Positions 1 through 12,679 are shown, counted from the stretch's first letter. The stretch: 64,000 bases of DNA from Biscogniauxia marginata (GCA_022695795.1 MU404057.1:620001-684000); one strand, 5' to 3'. Notes: generated from the sequence alone by a model not told the origin. Made by a program: numbers and translations.

Positions 1-2
1 TC

Positions 3-236
3 CTCGAGACCCCGCCAGCGAGCGAGCCGGATATGGAGGAGGAGTACATGGAGGACATTCTGAAGGAAGTGTCGGAAAGCGGGCGGGGCCGGTCGTTGGG
101 GTTGCAAGAGACGCGGTGGGCTCTGCAGATGTACGGCGACGATCTCAAGGATCAATTCGGAGATCTGAGCCTCTTCGATGAGTACGACATGCCTCTGGGG
201 GTGCTGGGGATGATGAGGCGCAAGGCAGTCAGGTGA
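3..236 (+). CDS. 3' end of an unidentified protein-coding gene (runs off the left edge)
   Basis: An open frame enters from the left edge and ends at TGA 234-236, giving about 77 C-terminal residues. The codons have a strong G/C third-position bias, as expected for a real exon in this genome, and the peptide is acidic then mixed (ends MMRRKAVR). An internal ATG lies at 33, but the frame is open to the edge, so the start is probably outside the window. I do not recognise the family and see no domain. An AT-rich non-coding stretch follows directly. Confidence 0.6.
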   Translation, partial: LETPPASEPDMEEEYMEDILKEVSESGRGRSLGLQETRWALQMYGDDLKDQFGDLSLFDEYDMPLGVLGMMRRKAVR

Positions 237-1705
237 AATTTGGTTCTGTGATCTGCTTGCGTTTCCACATTCTCATGATAGGTTCGCGGCTGTGCGACAG
301 GGCAACTTCATTTACGGGTTTTTTTTTCGAACTAGACTTCAGTGGAAATTTTAATACGATCTGATAGGTACTGATCACCATAGTATATAAGAGTGTAAGG
401 CATATAGGATAGGCTAGGTACATAGGTATAAATTGATGACGACCAACAGTTCGTGTTTTGGGTCCCTTGGATAAAGCCTGAGCTACAACTCCGCAATACC
501 TAATATACAGATTACCTATAACCAGACTGGGGTTATCATTTGGTTGGTCTTACATATGGACCTATCTATGTATGTAGTTGGTTTTGGAACCCTAAACTCT
601 TTGAAATATCCCTTACGTATAAAGGGAAACAGCCAAGTTGCGAAGGCCAATTTCGAAACAGTAGGAGACATTTAGATTATTTTCTAGGTTTTGATTTGGT
701 GTGATTAAGAATAGTTCGGCATGGGGTTCCATTAGGAGTTGTAATGATGTTAGAGAGCCAAGTCTCCCACACTGTCAGAAACCAACTTAAATATAGCGAA
801 CGCTTGGACCACCACCAGTTTCTATAAACCATTCAACATAGACATTCGATCTATGATTTTAGGGGAGGTTTCCATAACGATGTACTAGGGTTTTATATTT
901 AGCCTGCAGGCTTGAAGGTCTAGTTAATACAAACAGGTTCCATGTGAATGGCCTGTTGCAGACTATGTTCTAGACTTGATTTAACGTTGCCGCCTTATCT
1001 GAATTACGTCAACATCAGCGGCAACGATACCTGCATATACAACGCAGATATATAATATTTTAGACACTACCTCGATTCATTTAGCCCTGGAGGAAAGGTT
1101 GCTAAGTTCAATAGTTTATTACACGGCCAGTCTTGATTTGACAGGGTACCTATATTCATTATCAATTAAACTCTGTAAGGTCAGAAACCTCACGAGTACC
1201 AGACCTAACTAAAGAGTTAAAGCTTACTTCCCTCCTCCCTCCTCAGTCGGATTATTCCGATTCAGGCATTTATTTCGTAGTGCTAATGATCAAGTATTCC
1301 GTCATGCTTGTCGAATGACACCTGGTGCAGTAGAAAGTTGTGGCTGAATCACAAGATTCCCTGTTTGGTGCTCGTTTCAGGCCATCTGGCCAATCAGCAT
1401 CCATTGCCGAGCCACCATATGACGTCGAGGCGTGCTGCTAGCCACACTACGTCTTCGTACGCTATCAGGGAACTCAGAGTTGGTTGAACTTGTAATCGAT
1501 CATAAGACTGGGCGTTTATTAAAAGCCGGGCCTCTGTGCTTCCTGGAATGACTCTAGCTTTTGAAAACTTCCAAATTACTGCTACTTTACAAGCACTATT
1601 GCAAATATCAAAAACCGCCATTCCTGAACAGCCTTCTTTCCATAACTTTGAGAGTAAGAGCCTTGAACATCCTCTGAAGGATTCCCATTTGACCTACGTC
1701 ACAAA
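237..1705. other. Intergenic, nothing recognised
   Basis: AT-rich spacer with scattered stops in all frames. It holds the 3' flank of the left-edge gene and the promoter side of the small gene that starts at 1706. No RNA gene, repeat or mobile element is apparent. Confidence 0.6.
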
Positions 1706-2174
1706 ATGGCTTCCACGATGGACTGGGCCAAACAGAAGTACAATGAGCAGTACGAGGTCTGGATGCCCTGGATCGAGGACAACTTCCTGAAGTACTTCAC
1801 CAAGGACAACAAAGTCAGCTATACCACCAAGGGTAAGTTCTCACATATACTACTCGATCAACCCAGGCTCAAGAAACGAGCCACTGCCCTCCTTCATCCA
1901 CTCAACTGCCAATACGCTCCTCCCTCACCTCAGCTACGTTCTATGCTAACCAGAGGGGGACCTAACAGAACAACTTAACAAGACGAAAGTTACCGGCGTC
2001 GACCAAGTCGATACTTTGCAGGACGGTGTACATGGCCTTGTGGCTGGGCAGGTTGGACAGGGCGGGCTCCTGCAGCCTATCGGCGACCTCGTATCGAAAG
2101 AGGGCGTGAACCGCACCGAGCGTCAAGGCAAAGACGATAAAGGCGGCTACATTCCTAGCATCCCCGGCTTGTAG
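1706..2174 (+). CDS. Small conserved fungal protein of unknown function (110 aa)
   Basis: Two exons, 1706-1832 and 1969-2174, joined across a 136-base intron with a GTAAGT donor, a GCTAAC branch site at 1945-1950 and an AACAG acceptor. Splicing keeps the frame and gives 110 residues. The first half is Trp/Tyr-rich (MDWAKQKYNEQYEVWMPWIE). The second half has a TKVTGVDQVDTLQDGV stretch and a Gly-rich tail ending in GGYIPSIPGL. I recall similar short hydrophilic proteins in other Sordariomycetes annotated only as hypothetical. There is no signal peptide, membrane span or catalytic motif. The unspliced frame runs into the intron and stops at 1978, so the intron is needed to see the conserved tail. 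Function unknown. Confidence 0.85.
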
Positions 2175-3691
2175 TTGAAACTTGTACCAGAGCCAGCCGG
2201 ACCCTAGACGGGCCCCAGGGCAACGTGAGGGTAAATTACATACACATGGGCAAGGAAATGTATCTCTGGAAGGGGAGACATGGTGGTAGTATGTGTGCCA
2301 TTGGAATAAGATACGAGTCTTTCGGAGTTCAGGTCATTAACGTAGGAGTTTATTTACTGTGAAGGATGAGCAGGATAATAACTGAGTTATCAATCATATC
2401 ATGGAAGTTACGTACGAATTCAAGATTGAAGGATTCTTGCTGTCGGCTATCGGATTGTATCCCTTCCCTAGTATCGGAACTTGATATTAATTACGATCTC
2501 CCTCTTCTCTCTCCATATTTAAGCAGATACGACCGAATATAGGGGCCTAACACGAACACTGAAGCGATGACCTCTTAACTTCATTCATCAAGAAAGTGGT
2601 GCCTGCAGCGATCTCACGTGGCTTTGTGTCAATATGGTTAAGCCTACATAGAGGTTTACAGCACTAGGTCAACGAATCCCGTCATCTAGAAGCTGTCACG
2701 GCAGTGCTATGCCAACCACACCACTACTCCACCGCTCCTAAAGAAGTAACAGAATATCAAGTCCAACGACTTGATACCTAGGTTGGACTATATGCCATAT
2801 GACGGGTGACCAAGCCGTCACAGAGGCTCTGCTCATATATGTACCTTATCACGAACTATGACCTATATATACGGCGAGCGACCTCCACTCCTTTCTTCTC
2901 CAAGCTGGTCACGAGACGATGAGTCCAGCATTTCATTGCGGTAACTGAAGTGCGCGGACGTGACAACTCTCGGGCAGTGGACTTAGACAAGTCGACACAA
3001 GCATCTATCTCCCTCGTAACCTAGGTCGGTAGACAGCGCGGTCGAAGAGATGATGCGGTGCGGTGCATTGAGCGGACACACCGATACATGCGCCCGCGAA
3101 GACCGTACCGAAACGCCCCGAGCTATGTATGCGGTGTGCTTGGGAGAACTTATGATCCCGTTTCAGCAAAACTTTATGTCTAACTAATACCTAGGTCGAT
3201 CGGCGACAGGCCCGCGTGCATGAGAGGAGTAACAATAGCCAGCATCGTGGGCCAGGTATTAGAGAGGGTTTCCGTCCGGCCATGGAATTGGCCTCGATGG
3301 ATTCAATCGAACAAGTTGAGCGCTGGCTCGCGAAGGACGATGAAGGTAAAGACCGTATTCGTTAGGGGGTGTTCTATGTCCCTCCCTGACGCTATCTCAG
3401 GGTCCTCCTAAGCCTCCAGTGACAATTCCATGCTACCTACCGACCGGCGTGTTACTTAATGCCCAAAGTGTTGCGATAGAAGATTAAGGCTAAAAAAAAG
3501 AAAGGAAAACTTACTTGTTCTTGAAACTCAAACGCGATACCACCATCAATCAATCAATCAATCCTCTTCTTGCCACGGATAGATAGATGATAGATAGACT
3601 CACTGCCTCTATCTAGAAGGTAGGCACATAATAGCAATTGAGCTACATACAAACCAAAGAAAACGAAAAGAAAAAGAATGGACAAATCGCC
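2175..3691. other. Intergenic, simple repeats only
   Basis: No gene is supported. A short ATCA repeat (about 3546-3563) followed by GATA-like repeats (about 3580-3598) lies near the right end. The rest is unstructured AT-rich spacer. Confidence 0.6.
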
Positions 3692-3696
3692 AAAAA
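3692..3696 (-). terminator. Pol III terminator of tRNA-Thr
   Basis: A run of five T on the minus strand, 11 bases beyond the 3' end of the tRNA, as expected for RNA polymerase III termination. Confidence 0.6.
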
Positions 3697-3706
3697 GTAT
3701 TTATCT

Positions 3707-3793
3707 GCCCACTACTGGAGTCGAACCAGTCGCCTCCTCATATCTTAGTAATTTTATTACTAGTGAGGCGCTCTACCGCTGAGCCAAGCGGGC
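3707..3793 (-). tRNA. tRNA-Thr (anticodon AGU) with an intron
   Basis: The minus strand folds into a full cloverleaf. The acceptor stem is GCCCGCT paired with AGTGGGC (one G-U), the D arm GCTC...GAGC, the anticodon stem CCTCA/TGAGG, and the T arm ACTGG-TTCGACT-CCAGT. The loop reads CTAGTA before an intron of about 16 bases at the canonical position after base 37, giving anticodon AGT, i.e. threonine. B-box-like GGTTCGACTCC is present. CCA is not encoded, as normal for a eukaryote. Removing the intron leaves 71 nt. Confidence 0.93.
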
Positions 3794-4665
3794 CTTTTTT
3801 TCTCGTTATCGTTAACGTACCAGCTCGCTCTTTGCTTTCTGGGATGTTTTTCGACGACGTTATTGGCGTACATATATAATGTTATACGAGCTTTTTGCGC
3901 AGATTTGCTGTGGGCTTGTGGGCTTGTGTGGGCTTATGGGCTTCGCGAACCGCACAACGTAACGTTGGGACGACGAATAGGAAAGTAACCAGGTTAGCCT
4001 AGATTGGGGGAAGGGGGCTTGTTGTGGATATGCGGTGGTGTAGGTAAGTTGTTGCAAAATTGAATCAAGTGCATACATGTATGTATTATGGAAGTCTACT
4101 TTAAGATGATTTGTTTAGTTAATTGGTTGTGCGATAGTTAAGCAGTAAGCGACTGAATTAACCAGACTGGTCTATAGATAGCTAACCTACCTACCTGGTA
4201 CCTTGCTTGTATAAATTAGGCCTTTCGTTCATCAGAATGCGGCGGTCCTTGAACACCATTAATTAGGTACTAAAGCAGGACTCCCTTAGTAAGGAAACTT
4301 ATTTCTATTTTCCAAACTACGTGGGATTAAAGCACCTTGAAAGTAATCTATGCGTAGCAAACCTTGTCTAATAGTAGCTAAAGTATCTGTCTAGAATGTA
4401 CGACCGACCCGCGCAAGTCGCAAGTGAGATGCACCTATCTATCATCTCTGTTCATCCCATCCGCCTGTCTATAAAAACGCCCAAAGAAACCATTCACGTT
4501 ATCTATAATTGTCGGCCTCGATCGGCCCACGTACCGCGTCTTTATGAATTATCTAACCCAGAAAGAGCCGAGTCGGCAAAGCCGAAAACCACCAGCCGCA
4601 TAATCGAGATACATCCATCGAAAGTGTCGTAGATTCCAATTAAACACAACCAATTAATCCCGTCA
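3794..4665. other. Intergenic, nothing recognised
   Basis: Spacer between the tRNA gene (whose upstream side is here) and the 3' end of the NEW1-like gene. A short direct repeat, TGTGGGCTT-like, lies at about 3910-3940. No supported gene. Confidence 0.5.
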
Positions 4666-7600
4666 TTATTCGTCATCATCTGTATCCAGCGGGTGAGGCG
4701 TGCCCTTGGGGCTATTGAGCCACTCGATATGACGCAGTCTTCGCCGCACCTCTTGTTCCTTGAGCTCCTTCTTGGTCTTCTTTCTCTTCTTCTTGGCCTT
4801 GAATTTCAAGGGCGTGTTGTCTTCCGCACCACTGTTAACTGCGCTAGTAGCGGCGCTGCTAGCTGCTGTGCTGGTGACGCCGCTGGTGAGACCACTGTTT
4901 GGCTTGCTGCTGTCCTCAAAGCGGTCTAGAGAGATAGCCGCGTTGCCCTTCATCGTCATCCGTCCGTCATTGATGTGCCACTGCTCACTGGCAAGCGCAC
5001 CGACGAACTCTTCGTTGTGAGAGATCATGACAACACCACCCTTAAAGTCCCGAATAGCAACAGCAAGGCCACCCAGCGAATCACGGTCCAAGAAGTTAGT
5101 GGGTTCGTCAAGAACAAGCAAATGCGGGTTGTTCCACATAGCGCCAGCAATGACAACCTTGACCTTCTGGCCCCCCGACAAGCTGCCAATCTCGTTGTGG
5201 TTGGCAATCTCGGGGTCGAGACCAAGATCCTCAAAGTGCTTGGAAATAATAGTTGGCTGGAGCTCACGGTATCCAAGACCTTCACGAGATGCCTCGTGAT
5301 CATCAAACTCCTGGACAAGCTTGTCGAAGCCCCATTCTAAAAGGGTCTCACGAGATACCTGCGAGTTGAACTTGGGAAGCCAAGCTCTCCATTTCCTAAG
5401 GACCATTAGCGATAGAACTCGGAGATATAGAATATCATCAAACTTACACTTCGTATTGGAAAGTCTTCTTCCATTTTTGTCGACCAACAAGAGCCTCGAC
5501 TTGCCGTCCTCCCTTGCCGTCACCGAGGTCTATCTTTTTGTCCATCTGCTCTCGGTCCTTGTCAGAAAGAATCCGAGTCTGCTTTAGGAAGACTTCGCGG
5601 TCGTCGCCATTAGCATATCGCCACTGGAGGTACTGGTTAGGCGTCTTCTCGAGGTGCATCTCCACGTGCTCTAAGGCATGTTGTTTAATGTAGCCGATTC
5701 GCAAGTTGGGGTGCTTCTCGACCCTTCCGGTGGTTGGAATCACTTCACCGGTCAACATCTTGATCAACGTGGATTTACCCGCACCGTTTGGACCAATCAC
5801 CGCCACTCGGGAGGATAGAGTTAGTTGGCAGGAAACGTCGCTGAGAGATGGCTTTGGCGCATTCGGATACTGATATGAAACACCGGTCATCCGGATAATG
5901 GCGCGAGTTTGGGATTTAACACCGGTCAGTATTCCTGGTGGTGGAAACTTAAACTGGACATTGGAGGCAGAAAGAGTGTAGTAAGCCTTGGCCTCGGGGC
6001 GAACATTAACGAATGCGGAAAGGTTGCCCTTGAAATGTCCAAGTTTCTTTCCAGGCTCGTAGTGGTAGATGTCAGTCGTGACGTTGTCTAGGAAACCGGA
6101 GTCATGAGAGACAATCAAGCTGGTGATATCCGTATGACTCTTCAAATAATTTTCCAACCACGCGATGTTGGCCACGTCAAGATGGTTAGTAGGTTCGTCG
6201 AGGAGAAGGACATCGGCTTTCTGCAACATAGCCCGAGCCAGCGCCAACTTCATCTTCCACCCTCCTGACAAAGACCCAACCTTTTGAGCTTGTCTTCCTT
6301 CAGGACCAGCAGTAAAACCGAACTCAGCCAAAACTTCTGAGATTCGTTCCCTGCCTTCAGAAGCGATTGTCGGATCCTTGACCATGAACTCCAGGATGCT
6401 GATATCAGCATCCTCACCCTGGTTGTGCTCGACGTAGCAAGTACGGAGAACATCTTGTGGAGGGAACCCTTCCAACTTGCCACCAGCAATACTCTTCATG
6501 AGAGTCGACTTGCCAGCTCCGTTGCGTCCACAGAGACCGTATCGGTGACCTTTCAAGAGTCGTAGGTTGGTATGGGACAAGAGAAGCATGCCACCGTACG
6601 CAAGTGAGAAGTCTGCGTTGACGATCTCGATCTCACCATCATCCTCTTTCTCCGGGACACCATACTTGCGCTCATCTTCTGCCACATAATGCTGATGAAC
6701 AGCCGAAGCGATAGCATCGCTAGCCCCGGACTGGTGCATTAAATCCTTTAGGTAAGGTGAGATTCTGCCAGGGATTCTGCTAACTTGTCGGTGGTTTGCA
6801 TCCTCAGCGACCATCTCGCAGATGTAAGGGCGGGCTTGCTTGTAAAAGTCAAGATCGCCCGCCAGACCTCCGTTGTTTTTTATCTCGGCATCAAGAACTT
6901 TAGCGACGTCGTCGGCAGATGTTCTTTCCACGACAGCCTGGTCATTACCCATGGCTTTGTCCATAACATCCAAAGCTCTTGTGGCTAGTTCACGAACCTC
7001 CGGTAGAGGCGCACGTTCCGCAACGCTCTTGATACCAGGCTGAAGCTTCGGCAAGAAAGTTCGGGCCTCGATAGGATCGTGTACTAACTTTGTCAAATTC
7101 TCGGTGATGACAACGGACTGCCGTAAAACCTCCTGGGTGGTAGAAGGATTGTTGAGGGTTCGTTCAAGGAAAGGAGTAAGGAGGGCGAGGACAGGAGAAG
7201 TCACAATGGCGACAAAGGTTGTCTGAGAGAGGGCATGGATGGCCTTCTGGAGAGTCTGAGTCGACGGGTGGTGCAGAGTGTCGATGAGGAGGGGGATTCT
7301 CGGGGCGACATCGTCGTTGGAAAGAAGGGTGGTAAGCGAATGCATGGTAATGACGGCTTGCTTTTCGACGTCGGCCTTCAGGTCGTGCATGTTATCTTCC
7401 ACAATGGGAATCAAGCTGGCCAATTTGGCACCCATTGCCTCCCTGAGGAGGTCCGTCTCCTGCGCCTGCTCCTTGCTCGAGCCAATTTCCATCTTTGCTT
7501 TGTCGGCCATCCTCTGCATCAGCTTCAAGGCACCAATGGTACCCTGCCATTTCCCGGACTTCTTGGAGAGGTAGGCGACAAGAGCTGGCAACAGACCAAC

Positions 7601-8053
7601 AACCATGGCCTCGGCACTCAGGTGGCCGAACAAAGCATCGAGCCCATATTGCGCAGCGTCGCGAACAACAGTGCCCTTGTCCGACAGGGCATCTAGAGCA
7701 CAAGCGACCATACCGCCATCCTGTAGCAGAAATACGACTTCGCTCAGGGGTTGTCTAGATGGAAACTTTTCGAGTAGCGCACCCAGGAGATTCTGTGCGC
7801 TCTCACGTCGCAAACCGCTCTTCTTGTCGGCAGCAGCCTTCTTGATCTCAGCGAGAACACCATAATGTTGGAGGCCCCGGAAGCCGATGGAGTTTAATAG
7901 AAGTTCGCATAGCGCATAGCATGCTTCGATCGAGGAGGAAGAGGTTTTGGCGGTGAATATGGTATCGAGGATAGATGATACATCTTCTTGCGACGGGAGA
8001 GAAGCGTCGCCGGATTTGGTGATCATTATCGGGGGCGGTACTGGGTGAGGCAT
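4666..8053 (-). CDS. NEW1: NEW1-type ABCF ATPase (EF-3 family, HEAT repeats plus two ABC domains)
   Basis: Two exons: 8053-5448 and 5395-4666, with a 52-base intron (GTAAGT donor, CTTAG acceptor). The product is 1111 aa. Residues about 20-450 are HEAT-like helices. NBD1 has Walker A GRNGAGKS (about 509), signature LSGGW (about 595) and Walker B LLLDEPTNHLD (about 617). NBD2 has Walker A GPNGAGKS (about 754), an inserted chromodomain-like region, LSGGQ and VLDEPTNFLD. The tail ends RRRLRHIEWLNSPKGTPHPL, which is diagnostic of yeast New1 / fission yeast Elf1 rather than EF-3 proper. The family binds ribosomes and helps translation termination and ribosome recycling. The yeast protein has an Asn-rich prion-forming N-terminus; none is seen here. 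The frame stays open upstream to an ATG at 8365, so a 104-residue longer form is formally possible. Confidence 0.95.
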
Positions 8054-10554
8054 CGTGGAAGATGCGTCTGTCGAGAGACGAGGAGGGAAGCAAGGAAGCA
8101 GCGGAATTGAAGTGGTGGTTGAATATAAAGGTAAAAAGCGAAGACGAGTACTGGTGGCGGAAATAGAAACCAGCAATCGCCCAAAATGCCCTCGTCTTGG
8201 GCGGCGATGGAAAAAACGGTAAACTTTCTTGATGGACGAAAGGAGAGAAAAGCCAGATAACTTTAAATTTCTCCTTATCAAAAGTCTGACCCCTCGAAAT
8301 TTTTCCTTATCAAAGCGTTGTGGCCCAGTACTGCCAAGATCGACTAGGTACCTAAGGTTATACATCTATCGGGGTACGAAATATATCGGATAAAGTGTTG
8401 TCCGGATTATAATTAGTACTACTAGTGCACAGTTTAGGTTAAACCATTAACCTTTCCACTTCTTAAAGTTCTGCATTCATTGATGCCCCGTAGTTTAGGC
8501 TTACAAGAGAGAAACTACGGATCCATTGGATGTTGGGTTGGTAGCGCACAGCATAAACAAGACAAACCTTATGTCAGGTGAGACGACATAAAAAGGAGGC
8601 CGTATCTGCATATCGATAATTGATACTAAAGAGTTCTAAGGGATTACACCAAAACATAAGCTCAAAGGAGGCAATATAGCCTCTACAGATTTGTCTTGTC
8701 TCAGCGAAAACACCAAAAGATTCACATTATGGAAGATTGCCAACTAATCGAGGCATCAAGAATACATCCTCTGTACTTGCGGACCAAGTAGGTGCATAGG
8801 CGAGGCGCTCGTAATTTATACATCAGAATTCGGAATGGTTGACAACACGTCTAAAGACATGATACTATTGCCTGTTGATCTTGATGTCGCGAGGAACATA
8901 CATCTGTAGACTCTTCACCGCTTTCGCAACAATGCTACTTCTTTCTGCACATCTTCGAATTTTAGGCTATTTCTAAGGTAAAACTCTACAGGGAATTGAT
9001 GGATCAAGCGTCAGGTTTAAATACCTGTGCACAGGTGGCGTGGGTGCTTGGTTCCAGGGACCAAAACTTCGGATGTGATTGACGCGCCGGCAAAGACGAG
9101 AATCACAAGCCAAAGGCTTGGTAAGATGAACTATACTATTCTAGGCAGTCGGGATACTCTTTTTCCAAGGCAGCTCGCACGGCCCAACTCCATCTCTCAT
9201 CGCTGAGCAATCCGTACGGTGCGTACTATTATGTAAGGTGGTGTTGTTGTTCATATGAGGTAAGACACACAACATAACTATCTCAGTGATATCCCCAGTT
9301 TTCGCAGGAGATTGCTAATAAGTGGAAAGGTTCCGAATGCCTCGAAAATACCCAATTGCCGTATCAAGTACACCGAAGACAATGTGCGATAAGACGTCAA
9401 TAGCAGTGCTCGTTCCACTCGGTGGACGTCTACAACTAAGTATCTCTGTTGAATGAAACTCTGCCTAAGAAACCAACTGACTTGCCGTCGAGCTTACTCA
9501 ATGAATGTTAACTCTGGTCTAATCACCTGAGCACACTCTGCTGACGCCGCGCTAACACTTGCCTTGCTACAATCTTGTCCGGCGAGATGTTTGGCCGCAT
9601 AGAAGGACATAATTACCGCATTTGGATAATGAGATCCAAGCGCATGCAGTTCTGCTGGGCACAAAGTTGGCAGGTTGGCTGCGCTTCACGGCCAGAAAAC
9701 TCCGTCAAGTCAAGTCTATCTTGTCTGCTTTCTAGGATAGTTATTGGTTCTCTTGCCCATCGGAAGCTTCGCCACTGCTTAACTACGAAGCCCACAGAAG
9801 TCGTCGTAATACCTAATGGAAGAAAAGGCATCCTTAACACTACCTAAGCGTTTCTATCTCCGCGAAGGCCTAGAACCATGGCAGTTCCAAGCCACGCCGT
9901 TGCGTGTGCAGGCGGTTATGACGCATACAACTTAAACTGGTTGTCCTTGCTTGAGATCCTGTTGATAAGCCATCCGTAGTTTTTACTTAAGCATAAATGA
10001 ACAGCATGTGTGCGTGGCGCAGCCGCGCAGCTACAACCTGAGGTGATATTGACCCCGATTCATGCGCTCGCCAAGCGCCGCGGCCGCAGCTCGTGCAAAT
10101 CGAAACAACCCTGACCCTCACAGCGCCGAAGAAAATAACCACAGCAGTTCCAGGTCCTGGGGCTTATTTTATTCACGAGCTTACTATTATCAGCGTAGTT
10201 ATCTAACTGTTGTTACCTTCGAGCCAAATGAGCATCATTTTGCTGCGGCCTCGGTAAGCTTTGTAATCGTCGACTTCTGATAGCAAATAGTAGCTAGTAG
10301 TAGAGACGGGTTCGGGATTAGCCGCCCAACTCGAACCACGCTTACTCACGCAGATCACAGATGGCTATGCCCGTTAGACGACGTAAAGCTCGAGCAGCTG
10401 CCATCCTTGGTCCTGCAAGACATGATGCTGGTCGGATGTCGTTTAGATATCGGAATATTACTTAAACATACTCGAACAACCTCCACTCGGTCTGCAACAC
10501 ACGTATTTTGACGGACCAACACACCCACTAGACGCAGACAAACTCTATAACAGA
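8054..10554. other. Long intergenic region, possible NEW1 leader, otherwise nothing recognised
   Basis: 8054-8365 is an open in-frame extension of the NEW1-like gene, more likely leader than protein. The remaining 2.2 kb has only short random frames, for example 9575-9847 and 10062-10280, without splice-consistent extensions or coding bias. No repeat or RNA gene noted. Confidence 0.5.
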
Positions 10555-12679
10555 ATGGGTGTGCCGGATACGACGACTACGGGGTTTCAATTTATTACGT
10601 CCATCAATACCGTTGCTCGCGATGACGAGACGCGCCGGAAAGTACGCTCGCATGCTAGACGACAAAAACTATCCAATGATACAAGTCCAGCTCAGTCGAA
10701 AAGGTCCGACACACAAAAGGACCGAACATCCAAGTTTAGACTGAAATCAACGGCTTCATCGAGCACCGCTAGCCGGAAGACATCTACGAGTACAGCTCTC
10801 AGGGTTCAGAGAGCTGCCCCAGATCATAATGGAGAGCCCAAATTTGAGACTTCCATGCTCACTAAGGAACTCGCTCTAACAGTAGCGAGGGAACTCCCAA
10901 CCTTCTCAATGCTTCGCATAGAAACGACCCCATTGACAGAAAACTTGCTGAAATATTGCTTCACGGTGTGTCTCTGTCCGCGGGAAACGATGGTGCAGAA
11001 ATGGTTCGATCGAGCGGGTGCGCCAACATATTTGAACACCTGTAAGCAAAATCCCGTGGCAGTGTGCCGACGCGTTAATAGCAAGCTCGCATTGCGAATC
11101 GCTCTCGCTTGCCCGTGATGCATGTTGACTTTCTCAGACTATTCTGGGTTTCTCGCAAACGCGTTCGCTATGAACCCGCAAGGGGGTTGGTTCGAATCTG
11201 TAAATTACCCTTGGTGACGTGCTACTATTAGTTATTAACACGAGATGCAGATCCAAGTCGATGCCGCTGCCTCTCACGCTTTCTTAGCGATGGTCGCAGC
11301 GATGCACAACTCACTCGCAATGTGGGATGATACCAGCACATTTGATTTCCATCGCCTACAAGCGATCAAATACGTCAATGAACGACTGAACCTAGAGGGG
11401 AAGAGTTGCGAGACTCCTGTTTCGGATGGTGTTATCGTTGCTGTCTCTCTGCTAGTCAATAATGAGGTCAGTTTTACAATAACCATTCACTGTCGGTGTC
11501 AATTAACGTGACTTAGAGCTTTACTGGCTCGACGGCTGCAGCTGCAGCGCACATGAATGGGCTGAAAAGAATGGTCGACTTACGAGGTGGCCTCGCTGAG
11601 GGGTTCAAGCACAGTACAATGCTTCAAAGAGCAATAGCATGGTTAGTAAAGCCTCCTTGCGAAATGGCAACAGCGTCATGTCTCCTTTTCAGATTTTTTA
11701 ACATGCTTGTAGGGCGGACTTTTCATACGCCACGGTAGCATCAGAACCACTCATGTTTCCCTTCATACCTCAACTTGCATCATCCCTAAGCCTTCATGAC
11801 CGGTTTCAAAGCCGGTCGCTAGCAGCTAATATGGAACCTCTCGGGCCTAGAGACCTCACGATCCACAATCGCGAAGCCGTCGAAATTTTCGAACTGATGT
11901 ATTCAATAACCGAATGCCTGAACGAATTTGATTACATGAATCTCGCGGGCATGTCTACAGAACGGGTGCAAGTTAGTGATTCGATCTACCTGGTGGAATG
12001 GCGACTTTGTAAACTCGAGGAGGCATACCGCTTTCGGCAATCTTCAAAGAGGAGTTCTCTCCTGTTGCTTACCCCCTCTGAAGATGACCAGCAACAACTT
12101 GAATGCTCCCAATCTACTGATATATCAGACATCCTTATCCATGCTTCGCATCTTTTTTTGCACCTAGCCCTCCGCGGGCAACCACCTGCTGCTCATAGGC
12201 ACAGAACCCTCACGGAAGCACTCATGTCGACGCTCTGTGATACTCTTCTAACACTGGACCTCTTGCCCGTTCCGGAGTCATATGCGAGCCCTCAGTCGTA
12301 TCACAGCGGAGGCAGTGCGGGAACCAATTCGACCGAAAGCTGGTCCCTGACAGCAGCGAGCTTGTCGTCTTACAATGTCACACCGAACGAGCCTAGTGAC
12401 GGTCTCCACGCAGACATAATGCTCTGGGCTCTCTTCACCGGCTCTTGCGTCCGTATACCAGTATCTCGTAAAGAGTCTCCCTTCATGTATCAAACCATCA
12501 GGCTAGGGCACCACCACGAATTCTTCATCCAGGCGCTGAAGAATTACTGCCGTATGCGAAGCATCATGGACAAGGAAACGCTAACTACGAAACTTAAAAA
12601 CATCTTATGGTTGGATAGCTGGTGCGAGAACCAGCTTGAGATCATTTGGAAGGAGATCGGTGACCAATTCGCATCTTGA
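10555..12679 (+). CDS. Fungal transcription-factor-domain protein without zinc cluster
   Basis: Five exons: 10555-11041, 11138-11199, 11251-11466 (an acceptor at 11244, two codons earlier, is also in frame), 11517-11641 and 11713-12679, giving about 618 aa. The N-terminus has FQFIT followed by TRRKVRSHARRQ, the signature opening of a large fungal family that carries the Fungal_trans_2/DUF3468-like domain but no Zn2Cys6 binuclear cluster. Next comes a Ser/Thr/Lys-rich linker. The family core includes NPQGGWF, AAAAAHMNGLKRMVDLRGGL and a helical C-terminal half. Exon 2 is only 62 bases and was placed by frame and by the GTAAGC/GTAAAT donors. Probably nuclear; the target genes cannot be read from the sequence. 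Whether the basic N-terminal stretch binds DNA is unproven. Confidence 0.85.

Noticed and set aside
9575..9847. Overlapping plus and minus frames in the spacer after the NEW1-like gene
   Set aside because: Neither has coding bias or recognisable protein.
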